Part shown: positions 17,595 through 26,263 of the stretch, in pieces
Position numbering within the stretch: position 1 is the stretch's first letter
Layout: the number at the start of each line of letters is the position of its first letter
NCBI GenBank assembly: GCA_012522185.1
Contig: JAAYKY010000035.1
Location: forward strand, 22,697 to 86,696
Reading direction: 5' to 3'
Length of the DNA stretch: 64,000 nucleotides
Source: Flavobacteriaceae bacterium
GTDB taxonomy: Bacteria; Bacteroidota; Bacteroidia; Flavobacteriales; Weeksellaceae
Position numbers and translations under genes: made by a program
The notes under the pieces: model-generated
The model's input: the letters and a program-made list of their open reading frames with translations, nothing else
Told to the model about the DNA's origin: nothing
The model's database searches: none

Positions 17595-18263
17595 CTAAAT
17601 ATCCAATTCTTTCACACCTTCTGTAGCCGTTTTTCGGATGACTTTGATGTTGGGATTATTGGGAACTGTAATAGAATTCGGGTCGATGACATAGATAGGT
17701 TTTCCGTATTCGATGAAATCAATCAGCGAAGCCGCCGGGTACACCTGCAATGAAGTCCCGATAACCAACATAATATCAGCGTCGGAAACCTCTTCCATGG
17801 CGCGCTCCATCATCGGAACCATTTCACCAAACCAAACGATATGCGGTCGCAATTGAGCACCGTCTTCGGCCAAATCTCCCGGATTAATATCCTCTTCCCA
17901 ATCCAGAATCAGGTCTTCGTTTTTTTCACTTCGGGCTTTTCTGAGCTCGCCGTGCAAATGAATCACCTTTGAAGATCCAGCGCGTTCGTGCAAATCGTCC
18001 ACATTTTGAGTGATGATAACGACCTCGTATTTTTCTTCTAATTCTTTCAGAAAATAATGAGCGGAATTGGGCTTCACTTCTTTTAATTGTCTTTGTCTTA
18101 AATTATAAAAACTCAATACCAATTCGGGGTTATTTCGCCAGCCTTCAGGTGAAGCCACTTCCATAATGTCATGGTTTTCCCAAAGTCCATTTGAGTCTCG
18201 AAAAGTAGAAATCCCGCTTTCGGCACTAATTCCGGCACCTGTCAATACAACAACTTTCTTCAT
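17595..18263 (-). CDS. cobB: Sirtuin NAD-dependent deacylase, CobB type without zinc cysteines
   Basis: A 222-residue sirtuin that removes acyl groups from lysine using NAD. Visible motifs: GAGISAESGISTFRD, TQNVDDLHERAG and the catalytic His104 in HLHGE. Tyr53 and Arg56 in SFYNLRQRQL match the Y-x-x-R pair that lets SIRT5/CobB enzymes accept succinyl or malonyl lysine. No cysteine follows the catalytic histidine, so the usual four-cysteine zinc site is absent. The gene is divergent from a methyltransferase with 35 bases between. Confidence 0.93.
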   Translation of the reverse strand: MKKVVVLTGAGISAESGISTFRDSNGLWENHDIMEVASPEGWRNNPELVLSFYNLRQRQLKEVKPNSAHYFLKELEEKYEVVIITQNVDDLHERAGSSKVIHLHGELRKARSEKNEDLILDWEEDINPGDLAEDGAQLRPHIVWFGEMVPMMERAMEEVSDADIMLVIGTSLQVYPAASLIDFIEYGKPIYVIDPNSITVPNNPNIKVIRKTATEGVKELDI

Positions 18264-18298
18264 AAATCCTTAAATTGCATTAAATTTAAAAAAATCTT

Positions 18299-19033
18299 AT
18301 GAAAGATAATTTTTCTGACAAATCGGAATTGTATGCCAAATTCCGTCCTTCCCTTCCTATTGAGTTGTTTGATTATTTGATTGAAATGGTTCCTGCACGT
18401 GAAAATGCTTGGGATTCTGCGACAGGAAATGGTCAGTCTGCTTATCTGATTTCCAACTTTTTTAAAAATGTATATGCGACCGACATCAGCGAAGAACAAT
18501 TGAAAAATGCTGCCCAGTCGGAAAATATTCATTATTCCAAACAATCGGCAGAGCAAACGGATTTTGAAGATAATTTCTTTTATTTAATCATTGTTTCCCA
18601 AGCTATTCATTGGTTTGATTTTGACCGGTTTTTCAATGAAGCGAAACGCGTATTGAAACCCAATGGAATTCTCGCCGTTGCCGGATATGATTTGCCACGG
18701 CTTTCACCCGAAATTAATTTGATTATCGATAATTTATACAAAGAAATTCTGGACGGATTTTGGGACGATGAACGACAACACATTGATACACATTATCAAA
18801 ACATTCCGTTCCCCTTTGAAGAGATTAAAATTCCTGATTTTCATATTCGTGATGAATGGCAACCAGAACATCTTATCGGTTACCTCAACACTTGGTCTGG
18901 ATTGAAACATTTCATCCGTGAAAAAGGATTTAATCCAGTAGAAGAATTGGAATCTGAAATCCAGAAAGCTTGGGGAAATTCGAAGCTTCAGAAAGTTACA
19001 TTTCCGGTTTTCACAAGAATCGGAAGGATCTGA
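18299..19033 (+). CDS. Class I SAM-dependent methyltransferase
   Basis: A 244-residue methyltransferase with motif I as WDSATGNGQSAYL, VYATDISEEQL for the ribose-binding acidic residue, FDRFFNEAKRVLKPNG in the post-IV region, and SQAIHWFDFDRF. The N-terminus, SELYAKFRPSLP, is common to the small-molecule methyltransferases related to trans-aconitate methyltransferase and its fungal and bacterial kin. The substrate is unknown. It is divergent from cobB and followed by an rRNA methyltransferase with a 65-base gap. Confidence 0.85.
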   Translation: MKDNFSDKSELYAKFRPSLPIELFDYLIEMVPARENAWDSATGNGQSAYLISNFFKNVYATDISEEQLKNAAQSENIHYSKQSAEQTDFEDNFFYLIIVSQAIHWFDFDRFFNEAKRVLKPNGILAVAGYDLPRLSPEINLIIDNLYKEILDGFWDDERQHIDTHYQNIPFPFEEIKIPDFHIRDEWQPEHLIGYLNTWSGLKHFIREKGFNPVEELESEIQKAWGNSKLQKVTFPVFTRIGRI

Positions 19034-19084
19034 TTTTATTAATAATTTATTTTTTTGTCAAATAAATAAAAACGCAGGTTTATT

Positions 19085-19092
19085 TATTTTTG
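19085..19092 (+). promoter_or_regulatory. Candidate -7 element for the RsmF-like gene
   Basis: TATTTTTG matches TAnnTTTG. It ends 6 bases before the ATG, which would give a leaderless or nearly leaderless transcript. Confidence 0.35.
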
Positions 19093-19098
19093 CAATTG

Positions 19099-20427
19099 AT
19101 GACAAAATTGCCTGATTCATTCTTAAAACGTATGGAGTCGAGGATTTCTGAAAAATATTTCCAGGAATTCGTTTTGGCTTATGATCGTTCTGCTCCGCAA
19201 AGTATCCGATTAAACTCCAAAAAACCTACCGATGTTTATCATGAATTAAAATCGGTTGCTTGGTTTTCGGACGGTAAATATTTGGACGAAAAGAAGCAGT
19301 TTATTACTGATCCGCTTTGGCATGCGGGGACTTATTATGTTCAGGAAGCTTCTTCCATGATTTTAGCTGAAATTTTCAAACAGATTTATGGAGACGAAAG
19401 CCCAAAAAGAGCTTTGGATCTTTGTGCTGCTCCGGGTGGAAAATCGACTTTGCTCCAGAGTTTATTGGATGAGAATTCGGTTTTAGTTGCCAACGAAGTC
19501 ATCAAACCAAGGGCGCAGATTTTAAAAGAAAATCACATCAGATTGGGGATTTCTGAAAATCTAATCATCACCCAAAACGACCCGAAACAGTTTTCAAAGC
19601 TTGAAGAATTCTTTGATTATATACAGATTGATGCGCCTTGCAGCGGTGAAGGGATGTTTAGAAAAGACGAAACTGCACTCCGCGAATGGTCGGAAGCCAA
19701 TTGCAATCTCTGCTGCGAACGATCCAAACGGATTCTCGCCGATACACTTCCGGCGTTGGCAAAAGACGGATATTTGGTTTACAGCACCTGTACATTTGAT
19801 CCCGATGAAAATGAAAATCTGATGGAATGGGCTTCTGAAAACTTTGATTTGACTTCGGTAAAACTGGATTTTCCTGAAGAATGGGGAATTTCTCAAATGG
19901 AATTAAACGGTGTTTGGGGTTATTATTTTTATCCGCACAAAGTGGAGGGCGAAGGTTTATTTGTTTCGGTCATGAAAAAGAACTCTGGTTTGGGATTATT
20001 TCATCCCGAAAACGGCAAAAAGCCAAAATCGGTTCAAATTGCCAGTCTGATTCCAAGTGAAAACGTCATTCAGGAAAAAGAAAAATTGATTTGGGAAACA
20101 GAAGAATTGAGAAAAGTCAAAAACTTCATTAACCATAAATTAAATATTGTTTATTCGGGAATCGAATTGGGTGAAATCAAAGGGAAAGATTTCATTCCGG
20201 CTCAGGCATTGGCCTGCTTTTACAAACATTTACATATTTTCCCCGAAGTGGATGTCAAGGCAGAAACTGCGCTTCAGTTTCTTCGTGGAAATGATCCTCA
20301 GCTTGATTTAGATCAAAAAGGAATTTACCTTCTCACCTATCAGAATCACGGATTGGGATTTGTGAAATTCATCGGCAACCGCTCCAATAATTATTATCCG
20401 AAACCCTGGCGAATAAAGAATTATTGA
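19099..20427 (+). CDS. 16S rRNA m5C methyltransferase, RsmF-like (NOL1/NOP2/Sun family)
   Basis: A 442-residue RNA cytosine-C5 methyltransferase. The SAM motif is LDLCAAPGGKST, and both family cysteines are present: the releasing Cys in IDAPCSGEGMFRKD and the nucleophile Cys in YSTCTFDPDENE. The C-terminal part (about 290-442) resembles the PUA-like extension of RsmF, ending in GLGFVKFIGNR and NYYPKPWR. The ATG at 19099 is preferred to a TTG three codons earlier. Target likely 16S rRNA C1407 by analogy; not provable here. Confidence 0.9.
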   Translation: MTKLPDSFLKRMESRISEKYFQEFVLAYDRSAPQSIRLNSKKPTDVYHELKSVAWFSDGKYLDEKKQFITDPLWHAGTYYVQEASSMILAEIFKQIYGDESPKRALDLCAAPGGKSTLLQSLLDENSVLVANEVIKPRAQILKENHIRLGISENLIITQNDPKQFSKLEEFFDYIQIDAPCSGEGMFRKDETALREWSEANCNLCCERSKRILADTLPALAKDGYLVYSTCTFDPDENENLMEWASENFDLTSVKLDFPEEWGISQMELNGVWGYYFYPHKVEGEGLFVSVMKKNSGLGLFHPENGKKPKSVQIASLIPSENVIQEKEKLIWETEELRKVKNFINHKLNIVYSGIELGEIKGKDFIPAQALACFYKHLHIFPEVDVKAETALQFLRGNDPQLDLDQKGIYLLTYQNHGLGFVKFIGNRSNNYYPKPWRIKNY

Positions 20428-20499
20428 TACTCATTCCTTTCTTGTGGTCAGGAAAGAAGTTTTTCAAACCATTAGCGAAGAATAATTCCCTCAATTTTC

Positions 20500-20507
20500 T
20501 ATCTTTG
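20500..20507 (+). promoter_or_regulatory. Candidate -7 element for the lipoprotein gene
   Basis: TATCTTTG matches TAnnTTTG and lies 16 bases before the ATG. No -33 TTG at the usual spacing. Confidence 0.4.
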
Positions 20508-20523
20508 AATAAAACGACTGACA

Positions 20524-21021
20524 ATGAGAAGTTTTCTTACAACTGCTTTATTTCTAATTTTCTTTTTTTCCTGCACCGGAGAAAACGCGACTCAATACAA
20601 TGATTCCATCATCAAACCACAATTGGAAATCGTGGCTTATATGGACTCGATTTTCAGTCCCGAGACAAATTATGAAGAGATTGTGGAATACCGACAAAAA
20701 ATGGTGAATTCAGCCGATCGAGGATGGGAGTCTATTGGGAGATTGGGAGATTTTCGTGGCAATGATTCTTTTCGAAATGCCGGGGAGGAATATTATTCCT
20801 ATGTGAGGAATTACTTCGGAACTACGGAAGGCATGGACAGCCTTATGTTCAAATTTAATTCTCCCGAAGGCATCGAAACTTTATCAGAAGAGGCTTACTT
20901 AGAAACGCAGGAAAGTTTCAAGAAGTTTTTGGAACTGGAAAATAATTTGCTCAGTGAGCAGCAAAGATTTGCGGTAGAATTTAACCTAAAAATGGATTAT
21001 CGTCCGAATGAAACCCCTTAA
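20524..21021 (+). CDS. Putative lipoprotein of unknown function
   Basis: A 165-residue protein with a lipoprotein signal (MRSFLTTALFLIFFFSC, lipobox cysteine at 17). The mature part is helical and acidic, with tyrosine- and serine-rich segments (EYYSYVRNYF) and no cysteine or known motif that I recognise. It may be a periplasmic-facing or surface lipoprotein. It is 9 bases upstream of the next gene, so the two are probably co-transcribed. Confidence 0.8.
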   Translation: MRSFLTTALFLIFFFSCTGENATQYNDSIIKPQLEIVAYMDSIFSPETNYEEIVEYRQKMVNSADRGWESIGRLGDFRGNDSFRNAGEEYYSYVRNYFGTTEGMDSLMFKFNSPEGIETLSEEAYLETQESFKKFLELENNLLSEQQRFAVEFNLKMDYRPNETP

Positions 21022-21030
21022 ATTTGCACT

Positions 21031-21375
21031 ATGTTTGTGATAGTTGTGAGTTGGTTATTTGCAAAAAACTTTCGTGGACTTGCTATTTATCCGTTTATTT
21101 TTTTACGCGAAAAAGCCTTAAAGGAAAATCAGAAAATCATCAACCACGAGAAAATTCATTTGCGTCAACAGATTGAAATGCTTTGGATTTTTTTCTTTTT
21201 ATGGTATGGAATTGAGTTTTTCGTCCGATGGATTCAATTCAAAGATCCGCTTACTGCTTATTTCAATATTAGTTTTGAAAAGGAGGCTTATGCCAATGAA
21301 ATTCTTCCTGATTATTTAAAAAAAAGAAAGATATGGGCATTTACAAAGTATTTAAAATCTGAGATTAAACCTTAA
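21031..21375 (+). CDS. Small membrane protein with HExxH-like motif
   Basis: A 114-residue protein. Two hydrophobic stretches (about 1-25 and 46-65) flank INHEKIHLRQQIEML, which contains HEKIH, an exact HExxH zinc-protease signature, and a later Glu in FEKEAYANEIL could be the third ligand. This is the minimal pattern of gluzincin or M56-type peptidases, in a very short chain. I know of comparable short unnamed proteins in Bacteroidota but not of any tested function. Its stop overlaps the convergent RDD gene by 4 bases. Confidence 0.8.
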   Translation: MFVIVVSWLFAKNFRGLAIYPFIFLREKALKENQKIINHEKIHLRQQIEMLWIFFFLWYGIEFFVRWIQFKDPLTAYFNISFEKEAYANEILPDYLKKRKIWAFTKYLKSEIKP

Positions 21376-22208
21376 AGTTTCTGTGTATAATAATTAAAAT
21401 CTTTCATGACCCTGTCTATGAATTCCACATCTGACTGTTCCCCTTTTACGTCCATCACTTCTTCCAATCGGGAACGAAGTCTTCTTAAAGTGACATAATC
21501 GCGGTTTTTTCTAGCAATGACAAATGTGTCTTTTATGATTCTTGCATCGTTATCGCTCAATTTCATGACCTGACTGTATTTCGGGATATAGGTTTCTTGA
21601 ATTTCTTCGAGAATGGTAATATCTATCGAATGTTTTTCTCTGAGTTTCAGAACTGTAGTTCCAGCGACTATATCGCCAAGTCGCTGAGAGTTTCGAGTAC
21701 GAATAATCGAAATAAAAGCTACGATTCCGGTCATCATAGTCATCATTGCGGCCAAAATCATTGCGGTATCTAATCCAAAAATAGGGATGAAAAACAGCAG
21801 CATAAAACTTCCCGTCCAGAAATCCACAAATCGGAATATCCATCGAGTAAAATATTCAGTAAAACCGGCTTTGTATCCGTTGAGTTTCACAACACGAATT
21901 TTACAAATCATCTTGCCAAAGGTTTGTCCATTGAATAGAAATTCGGTCCAGAGTGAATAAAACAGAGCAGGAAAAAGTAAAATCACAAATAGGATTTCAA
22001 GGAAAACATGGACATCATAATGCAAAGTTCCACCGTCAAAAATATTTCCTTGCACACCAAATAAGTCAAAAAACGTATAAGAAAGCGCCCAGATGTAGAA
22101 ATAAATAAAAATCAGATCTAGGAGAAATGCTACCAAACGGAGTCCGACACCGGCATGTTGGACATCCACGTTTACGTTTAGGGGTGTTTTGATTACGAGT
22201 TTTTGCAT
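21372..22208 (-). CDS. RDD family membrane protein
   Basis: A 278-residue integral membrane protein. The RDD domain covers about 18-170: Arg-rich start (AGVGLRLVAFLLDLIFIYF), the conserved GQTFGKMICKIRVV, and membrane segments at about 25-45, 68-88 and 125-165. The C-terminal about 90 residues are soluble and charged. RDD proteins are of largely unknown function; some relate to ion transport. It is divergent from the SpoIIM gene across 94 bases, and in my recollection belongs to the same conserved cluster in Bacteroidota. Confidence 0.9.
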   Translation of the reverse strand: MQKLVIKTPLNVNVDVQHAGVGLRLVAFLLDLIFIYFYIWALSYTFFDLFGVQGNIFDGGTLHYDVHVFLEILFVILLFPALFYSLWTEFLFNGQTFGKMICKIRVVKLNGYKAGFTEYFTRWIFRFVDFWTGSFMLLFFIPIFGLDTAMILAAMMTMMTGIVAFISIIRTRNSQRLGDIVAGTTVLKLREKHSIDITILEEIQETYIPKYSQVMKLSDNDARIIKDTFVIARKNRDYVTLRRLRSRLEEVMDVKGEQSDVEFIDRVMKDFNYYTQKL

Positions 22209-22302
22209 GATTGTTCAGGAAAGGTACACAAAGAATGTTTAAATTTATTTTTTATGCGCTATATTTCTATCTTTACGGTTCAATTTAAATCTTTTTTCCG
22301 CA

Positions 22303-23313
22303 TTGAGAGAAGCTGCTTTCATCAAACAAAATAAAGAAAAATGGCTGGAATTTGAAAAATCATTGTACAATTCCACCGAAAATAAGCCAGAAAGGCTCGC
22401 GGAATTATTTATTCAGGTAAACAATGATTTGGCGTATGCTCAGACCTATTACCCAAAAAGCAATGTCATCAAGTACCTCAATGCCATTACAGCTACAGCT
22501 TATCATAAAATTTATGGAAAACAAAAGTCAGGCAAGGGACTTGCGAGTTTTTGGACTTTTGAGATTCCGATGATTATGTATCAATATCGGAAATATTTTT
22601 ATTTTTCATTTGCTGTTTTTTTTCTGATGGCTCTCATCGGTGTGTTTTCTGCGATTCACGAACCGGAATTCGTTCGTTCTTTTCTGGGAGATGATTATGT
22701 AAATATGACGGAAGACAATATCGAGCGTGGTGATCCTTTGGCGGTTTACAATAATGAAACGAGTTTTGGGGATTTCAACAGTTTTTTCATGATTGCTACC
22801 AATAATCTTCGGGTAGGATTTATGTCTTTTGTTTATGGAATTTTTGGTGGGATTGGTTCTCTTTATTTTATGTTGGTAAATGGGATTATGGTCGGAAGTT
22901 TCCAATATATGTTTTACGAGAAAGGACATTTTTTCCTTTCCCTTCGTACGATTTGGATGCATGGAGCCATGGAGATTTTCGCTATGTGTATCGAAATTGG
23001 AGCCGGTGTTTTGATGGGAACAAGTTATTTGTTTCCTGGTATTTTGACACGTAAGCAAGCGTTTTTTCAGAAAGGAAAAGCAGCTTTGAAAATCGTTTTG
23101 AGTACAATTCCATTTACATTGGCGGCGGCTTTGATCGAAGGTTATTTAACCCAATATGCCAATGAAATGCCGATTATTCTTGCCGCTTTGATTGTATTAG
23201 GAACCTTGGGTTTTATCAGTTGGTATTATTTGATTTATCCTCCTCGTGTCTATCGAAAAAACCAAGAAGATATTTCATATTTATTAAAAGAAATTGGACA
23301 TGAGAAAACTTAA
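22303..23313 (+). CDS. SpoIIM family membrane protein (stage II sporulation protein M-like), TTG start
   Basis: A 336-residue membrane protein with at least five membrane segments (about 97-118, 165-190, 195-215, 225-250, 265-290, 292-315). The name comes from Bacillus SpoIIM, which acts with SpoIID/SpoIIP on septal peptidoglycan; in non-sporulating Bacteroidota the role is unknown. Translation must begin at TTG: the frame has no ATG upstream or near the start, and the sequence from the TTG, MREAAFIKQNKEKW, is what I expect for the family. It heads the run SpoIIM-DUF4129-DUF4350-MoxR-DUF58, in which each gene overlaps the next. Confidence 0.9.
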   Translation: MREAAFIKQNKEKWLEFEKSLYNSTENKPERLAELFIQVNNDLAYAQTYYPKSNVIKYLNAITATAYHKIYGKQKSGKGLASFWTFEIPMIMYQYRKYFYFSFAVFFLMALIGVFSAIHEPEFVRSFLGDDYVNMTEDNIERGDPLAVYNNETSFGDFNSFFMIATNNLRVGFMSFVYGIFGGIGSLYFMLVNGIMVGSFQYMFYEKGHFFLSLRTIWMHGAMEIFAMCIEIGAGVLMGTSYLFPGILTRKQAFFQKGKAALKIVLSTIPFTLAAALIEGYLTQYANEMPIILAALIVLGTLGFISWYYLIYPPRVYRKNQEDISYLLKEIGHEKT

Positions 23314-24022
23314 ACTCCTTTTTCTTTCTTTTTTATTGGGGCAGGTTTTCATCTGCGCACAAGGCTATGAAGAGGTCATAAATGTTTATGAAGAAGAATC
23401 CATTCAGACACCGAGCAAAGAAGAAATAGGTGAAATATTTTATGAATCCAAAAGTTTAGATCCGGGATTTAAAGAGAAGTACAAAGGCAAAAAATTTAAT
23501 TACGACCAAAAGGAAAAGCCAAGCAAACCGCCCTCTACCCCTATGTTTCAATTGCCTCCAGGTCTTTTGCAAGTTTTGATGTACACAGGACTTGCGGTTA
23601 TTTTGGGTGTCATTATTTATCACATCCTAAGAAATTCAGGCGGATTTGAATTCAGAGGACGCAAGAAAAAAATCCGATACGATACCGTAGAGGAAATACT
23701 GGAAGATCCGGATGACATTGAAAACAACGACTTCCCAAGATTGATACAAAAAGCAAAATCTGAGAATAATTTCCGACTTGCCATTCGTTATTATCATTTG
23801 TGGGTTTTGCAATTATTGTCCGATCGAAATCTCATCAAGTGGAATCGAGACAAAACCGATCATGATTATTATAACGAACTAAATACCAAATCTATACAAA
23901 AATACTTTTCTCAAAATATTTATATTTATGATTATATCTGGTATGGGAATTTCGAGTTAAATCCTAATGAGTTTCAACTGGCTGAATCCATTTTTAAACG
24001 AACTTTAAACAAACTCAAATGA
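23300..24022 (+). CDS. DUF4129 domain protein
   Basis: A 240-residue protein. Residues 1-20 are a signal peptide (MRKLKLLFLSFLLGQVFICAQ), followed by a periplasmic segment to about 90, a membrane segment (about 92-114, VLMYTGLAVILGVIIYHIL) and a cytoplasmic C-terminal DUF4129 domain around FRLAIRYYHLWVLQLLSD. Overlap with the SpoIIM gene is 14 bases and with the next gene 4 bases (ATGA). DUF4129 proteins are regularly linked to MoxR and DUF58 genes, sometimes fused to transglutaminase domains. Molecular function unknown. Confidence 0.88.
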   Translation: MRKLKLLFLSFLLGQVFICAQGYEEVINVYEEESIQTPSKEEIGEIFYESKSLDPGFKEKYKGKKFNYDQKEKPSKPPSTPMFQLPPGLLQVLMYTGLAVILGVIIYHILRNSGGFEFRGRKKKIRYDTVEEILEDPDDIENNDFPRLIQKAKSENNFRLAIRYYHLWVLQLLSDRNLIKWNRDKTDHDYYNELNTKSIQKYFSQNIYIYDYIWYGNFELNPNEFQLAESIFKRTLNKLK

Positions 24023-25248
24023 AAATCAACGGTCTGAAATATCTGATTGCTTTGATGGTTTTCCTCGTTTGGGGCTGTACGGATGTGCCTGTGAATTGGC
24101 AACGAACATTTGATTCGAAAGACACGATTCCTTATGGAACTTATGTTTTGCGACAGGAATTGTCAAATATGTTCCCGGACTCTCAAGTTTATAATATCCA
24201 CGATACCGGTGAGGATTTTTTTGAATATTTTCATTACGATTATACCTACGATCAGTATATTTTCATTCGAGACAATGTTTTCTACGATGATTCGACTTGG
24301 GAAAACATTGTAGGCTTTGTGAGCAGAGGTGGCACAGCTTTCATTTCGCTTCCGGTTCATAATCTGACATTGGAAAGATCGTTAGGCTTGAAAACCACTC
24401 AATTAGCTCGTAGTTTTGAAACTAACGAAGTTAAACTATCGGTAAAAACACCCCAAAACCTCAATACATATATTTTCGAAAAAGGATTTAATCTGGCTTA
24501 TTTTTCAGATTTTGAGGAATATCGCACCGAAGTTTTGGGCTATATCAATTACGATGGGACGACGGCTCCCAATTTTTTGAAAATTTATCATGGAGAAGGA
24601 GCGTTTTTCGTTCATACTGAACCCATTGCTTTCACGAATTATTACTTATTGAAAACGGAAAATGATGGATATATCAATGATTTATTTTCCTATTTAGGTT
24701 CTGAAGATATCATTTGGGACAACCACCGGATTTACAATCGTCATTCGGGTGAGCGAAATGACGGAGGATTTTTCAATGGTTTGGATTTTATCATGAAGCA
24801 TGATTCGCTGCGCTGGTCGTTTTTCCTTTTGATAATTCTTGGCATTCTTTATTTGCTGTTCAATTCCAAACGCCGTCAAAAAGCAGTTCCTATTTTACTA
24901 CCCTACACCAATTACACCCTTGATTTCGCAAAAACACTTTCGGAACTTTACCGATACAACAAAGATCATACGGCGATGGTTCGCTACAAAATCAATTATT
25001 TTCTGGAACAGATTCGTCAGCATTACAACATCACTTCAAAAGATACGGAAAAAGATTTCTCGGAACTTTTAAGTTCAAAATCGGGAGTAGATATCGATTT
25101 ATGTCGAAAAATTGTGGTGACAATAGATATTTTCAAGAGTCGAAATTACCTTGACAAAGAAGATTTCTTTAAATTACATTCTTTAATCGAAAAATTTAAC
25201 CAAAAATCAAATAATTATGGAAGACCTATCGCAAGAAAAACAAGCTGA
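24019..25248 (+). CDS. DUF4350 domain lipoprotein
   Basis: A 409-residue protein with a lipoprotein-type signal (IALMVFLVWGC). The N-terminal about 220 residues look like a glutamine-amidotransferase-like fold (DUF4350: PYGTYVLRQEL, FVSRGGTAFISLP). A membrane segment follows at about 263-280 (WSFFLLIILGILYLLF), and a helical cytoplasmic C-terminus. It overlaps the DUF4129 gene by 4 bases and the MoxR gene by 32 bases. The family has no known reaction. The arrangement puts its large domain outside the cytoplasm, possibly as a sensor or substrate binder for the MoxR module. Confidence 0.87.
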   Translation: MKINGLKYLIALMVFLVWGCTDVPVNWQRTFDSKDTIPYGTYVLRQELSNMFPDSQVYNIHDTGEDFFEYFHYDYTYDQYIFIRDNVFYDDSTWENIVGFVSRGGTAFISLPVHNLTLERSLGLKTTQLARSFETNEVKLSVKTPQNLNTYIFEKGFNLAYFSDFEEYRTEVLGYINYDGTTAPNFLKIYHGEGAFFVHTEPIAFTNYYLLKTENDGYINDLFSYLGSEDIIWDNHRIYNRHSGERNDGGFFNGLDFIMKHDSLRWSFFLLIILGILYLLFNSKRRQKAVPILLPYTNYTLDFAKTLSELYRYNKDHTAMVRYKINYFLEQIRQHYNITSKDTEKDFSELLSSKSGVDIDLCRKIVVTIDIFKSRNYLDKEDFFKLHSLIEKFNQKSNNYGRPIARKTS

Positions 25249-26263
25249 ATTCTCAGAAGAAAAGAATCATTTGACTGAAAATTCAGGTGCTGAACTTGTG
25301 TTTGGAAGTCGAATTGATTTGGGTAAAATCAAAAATGGAGTGGCGGAAATAAAGCATCAACTTAGCAAAGTCATCGTGGGGCAGGAAGAATTCATCGAAC
25401 TTTTGATGGTAAGTATTTTCTCAAATGGTCATGCTTTGATTGAAGGCGTTCCGGGTGTTGCCAAAACGATTACAGCTAAATTACTTGCTCGGACGATGGA
25501 TGTTGGGTTTAGCCGGATTCAATTTACGCCTGATTTGATGCCTTCGGATATTTTGGGAACTTCCATTTTCGATATTAAAAAGAATGAATTTGAATTTAAA
25601 AAAGGACCTGTTTTTTCCAACATAGTTTTGATTGATGAAATCAACCGTGCACCCGCCAAAACCCAAGCAGCATTGTTTGAAGTAATGGCCGAAAGGCAAG
25701 TGACAATTGACGGAAATCAATACGATATGGAGCCTCCGTTTTTGGTTTTTGCTACCCAAAATCCGGTGGAACAAGAAGGCACCTATCGACTTCCCGAAGC
25801 CCAATTGGATCGGTTTCTTTTTAAAATTGAAGTCGGTTATCCGACTTTGGAGGAAGAGGTTTCCATCATTGAGGGAAATAATCTCAGAAAAAATAAAGAT
25901 TCTACGCAATTGGTTTCTCCGATTTTCAAAGCTCATGAGATCAAGGAGTTTCAGGAAATCATACAGGAAGTTTTGGTGGAATCGAGGTTGATTCGATACA
26001 TCGCTTCGATTGTAAATTCGACTCGAAATCATCCTTTTTTATTTTTGGGAGCTTCGCCTCGTGCTTCGATTTCGATTTTGAATGCTTCGAAAGCCTTGGC
26101 GGCCATTCGCGGGCGTGATTTCGTCATTCCAGAGGATATAAAATCCACGGCGATTCCTGCCTTGAAACACCGAATTGTCATTTCTCCGGAAAAAGAAATG
26201 GAAGGGATGACTTCTTCGCAAATTATTCAGCAAATCATCGAAAGCATCGAAATTCCTCGTTAA
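25217..26263 (+). CDS. MoxR family AAA+ ATPase
   Basis: A 348-residue AAA+ ATPase of the MoxR group, chaperone-like ATPases that help assemble or activate protein complexes, usually with von Willebrand A proteins. Walker A is EGVPGVAKT, Walker B is VLIDEINRAPAKTQAALFEVM, and the sensor FATQNPVEQEGTYRLPEAQLDRF is classical. The C-terminal lid contains GASPRASISI. It overlaps the DUF4350 gene by 32 bases and shares one base with the DUF58 start (TAATG). The nearby partner is DUF58, which contains a degenerate vWA-like region. Confidence 0.93.
   Translation: MEDLSQEKQAEFSEEKNHLTENSGAELVFGSRIDLGKIKNGVAEIKHQLSKVIVGQEEFIELLMVSIFSNGHALIEGVPGVAKTITAKLLARTMDVGFSRIQFTPDLMPSDILGTSIFDIKKNEFEFKKGPVFSNIVLIDEINRAPAKTQAALFEVMAERQVTIDGNQYDMEPPFLVFATQNPVEQEGTYRLPEAQLDRFLFKIEVGYPTLEEEVSIIEGNNLRKNKDSTQLVSPIFKAHEIKEFQEIIQEVLVESRLIRYIASIVNSTRNHPFLFLGASPRASISILNASKALAAIRGRDFVIPEDIKSTAIPALKHRIVISPEKEMEGMTSSQIIQQIIESIEIPR

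Noticed and set aside
25481..26032. 183-codon minus-strand frame in the MoxR gene
   Set aside because: Antisense to an AAA+ ATPase with intact motifs.
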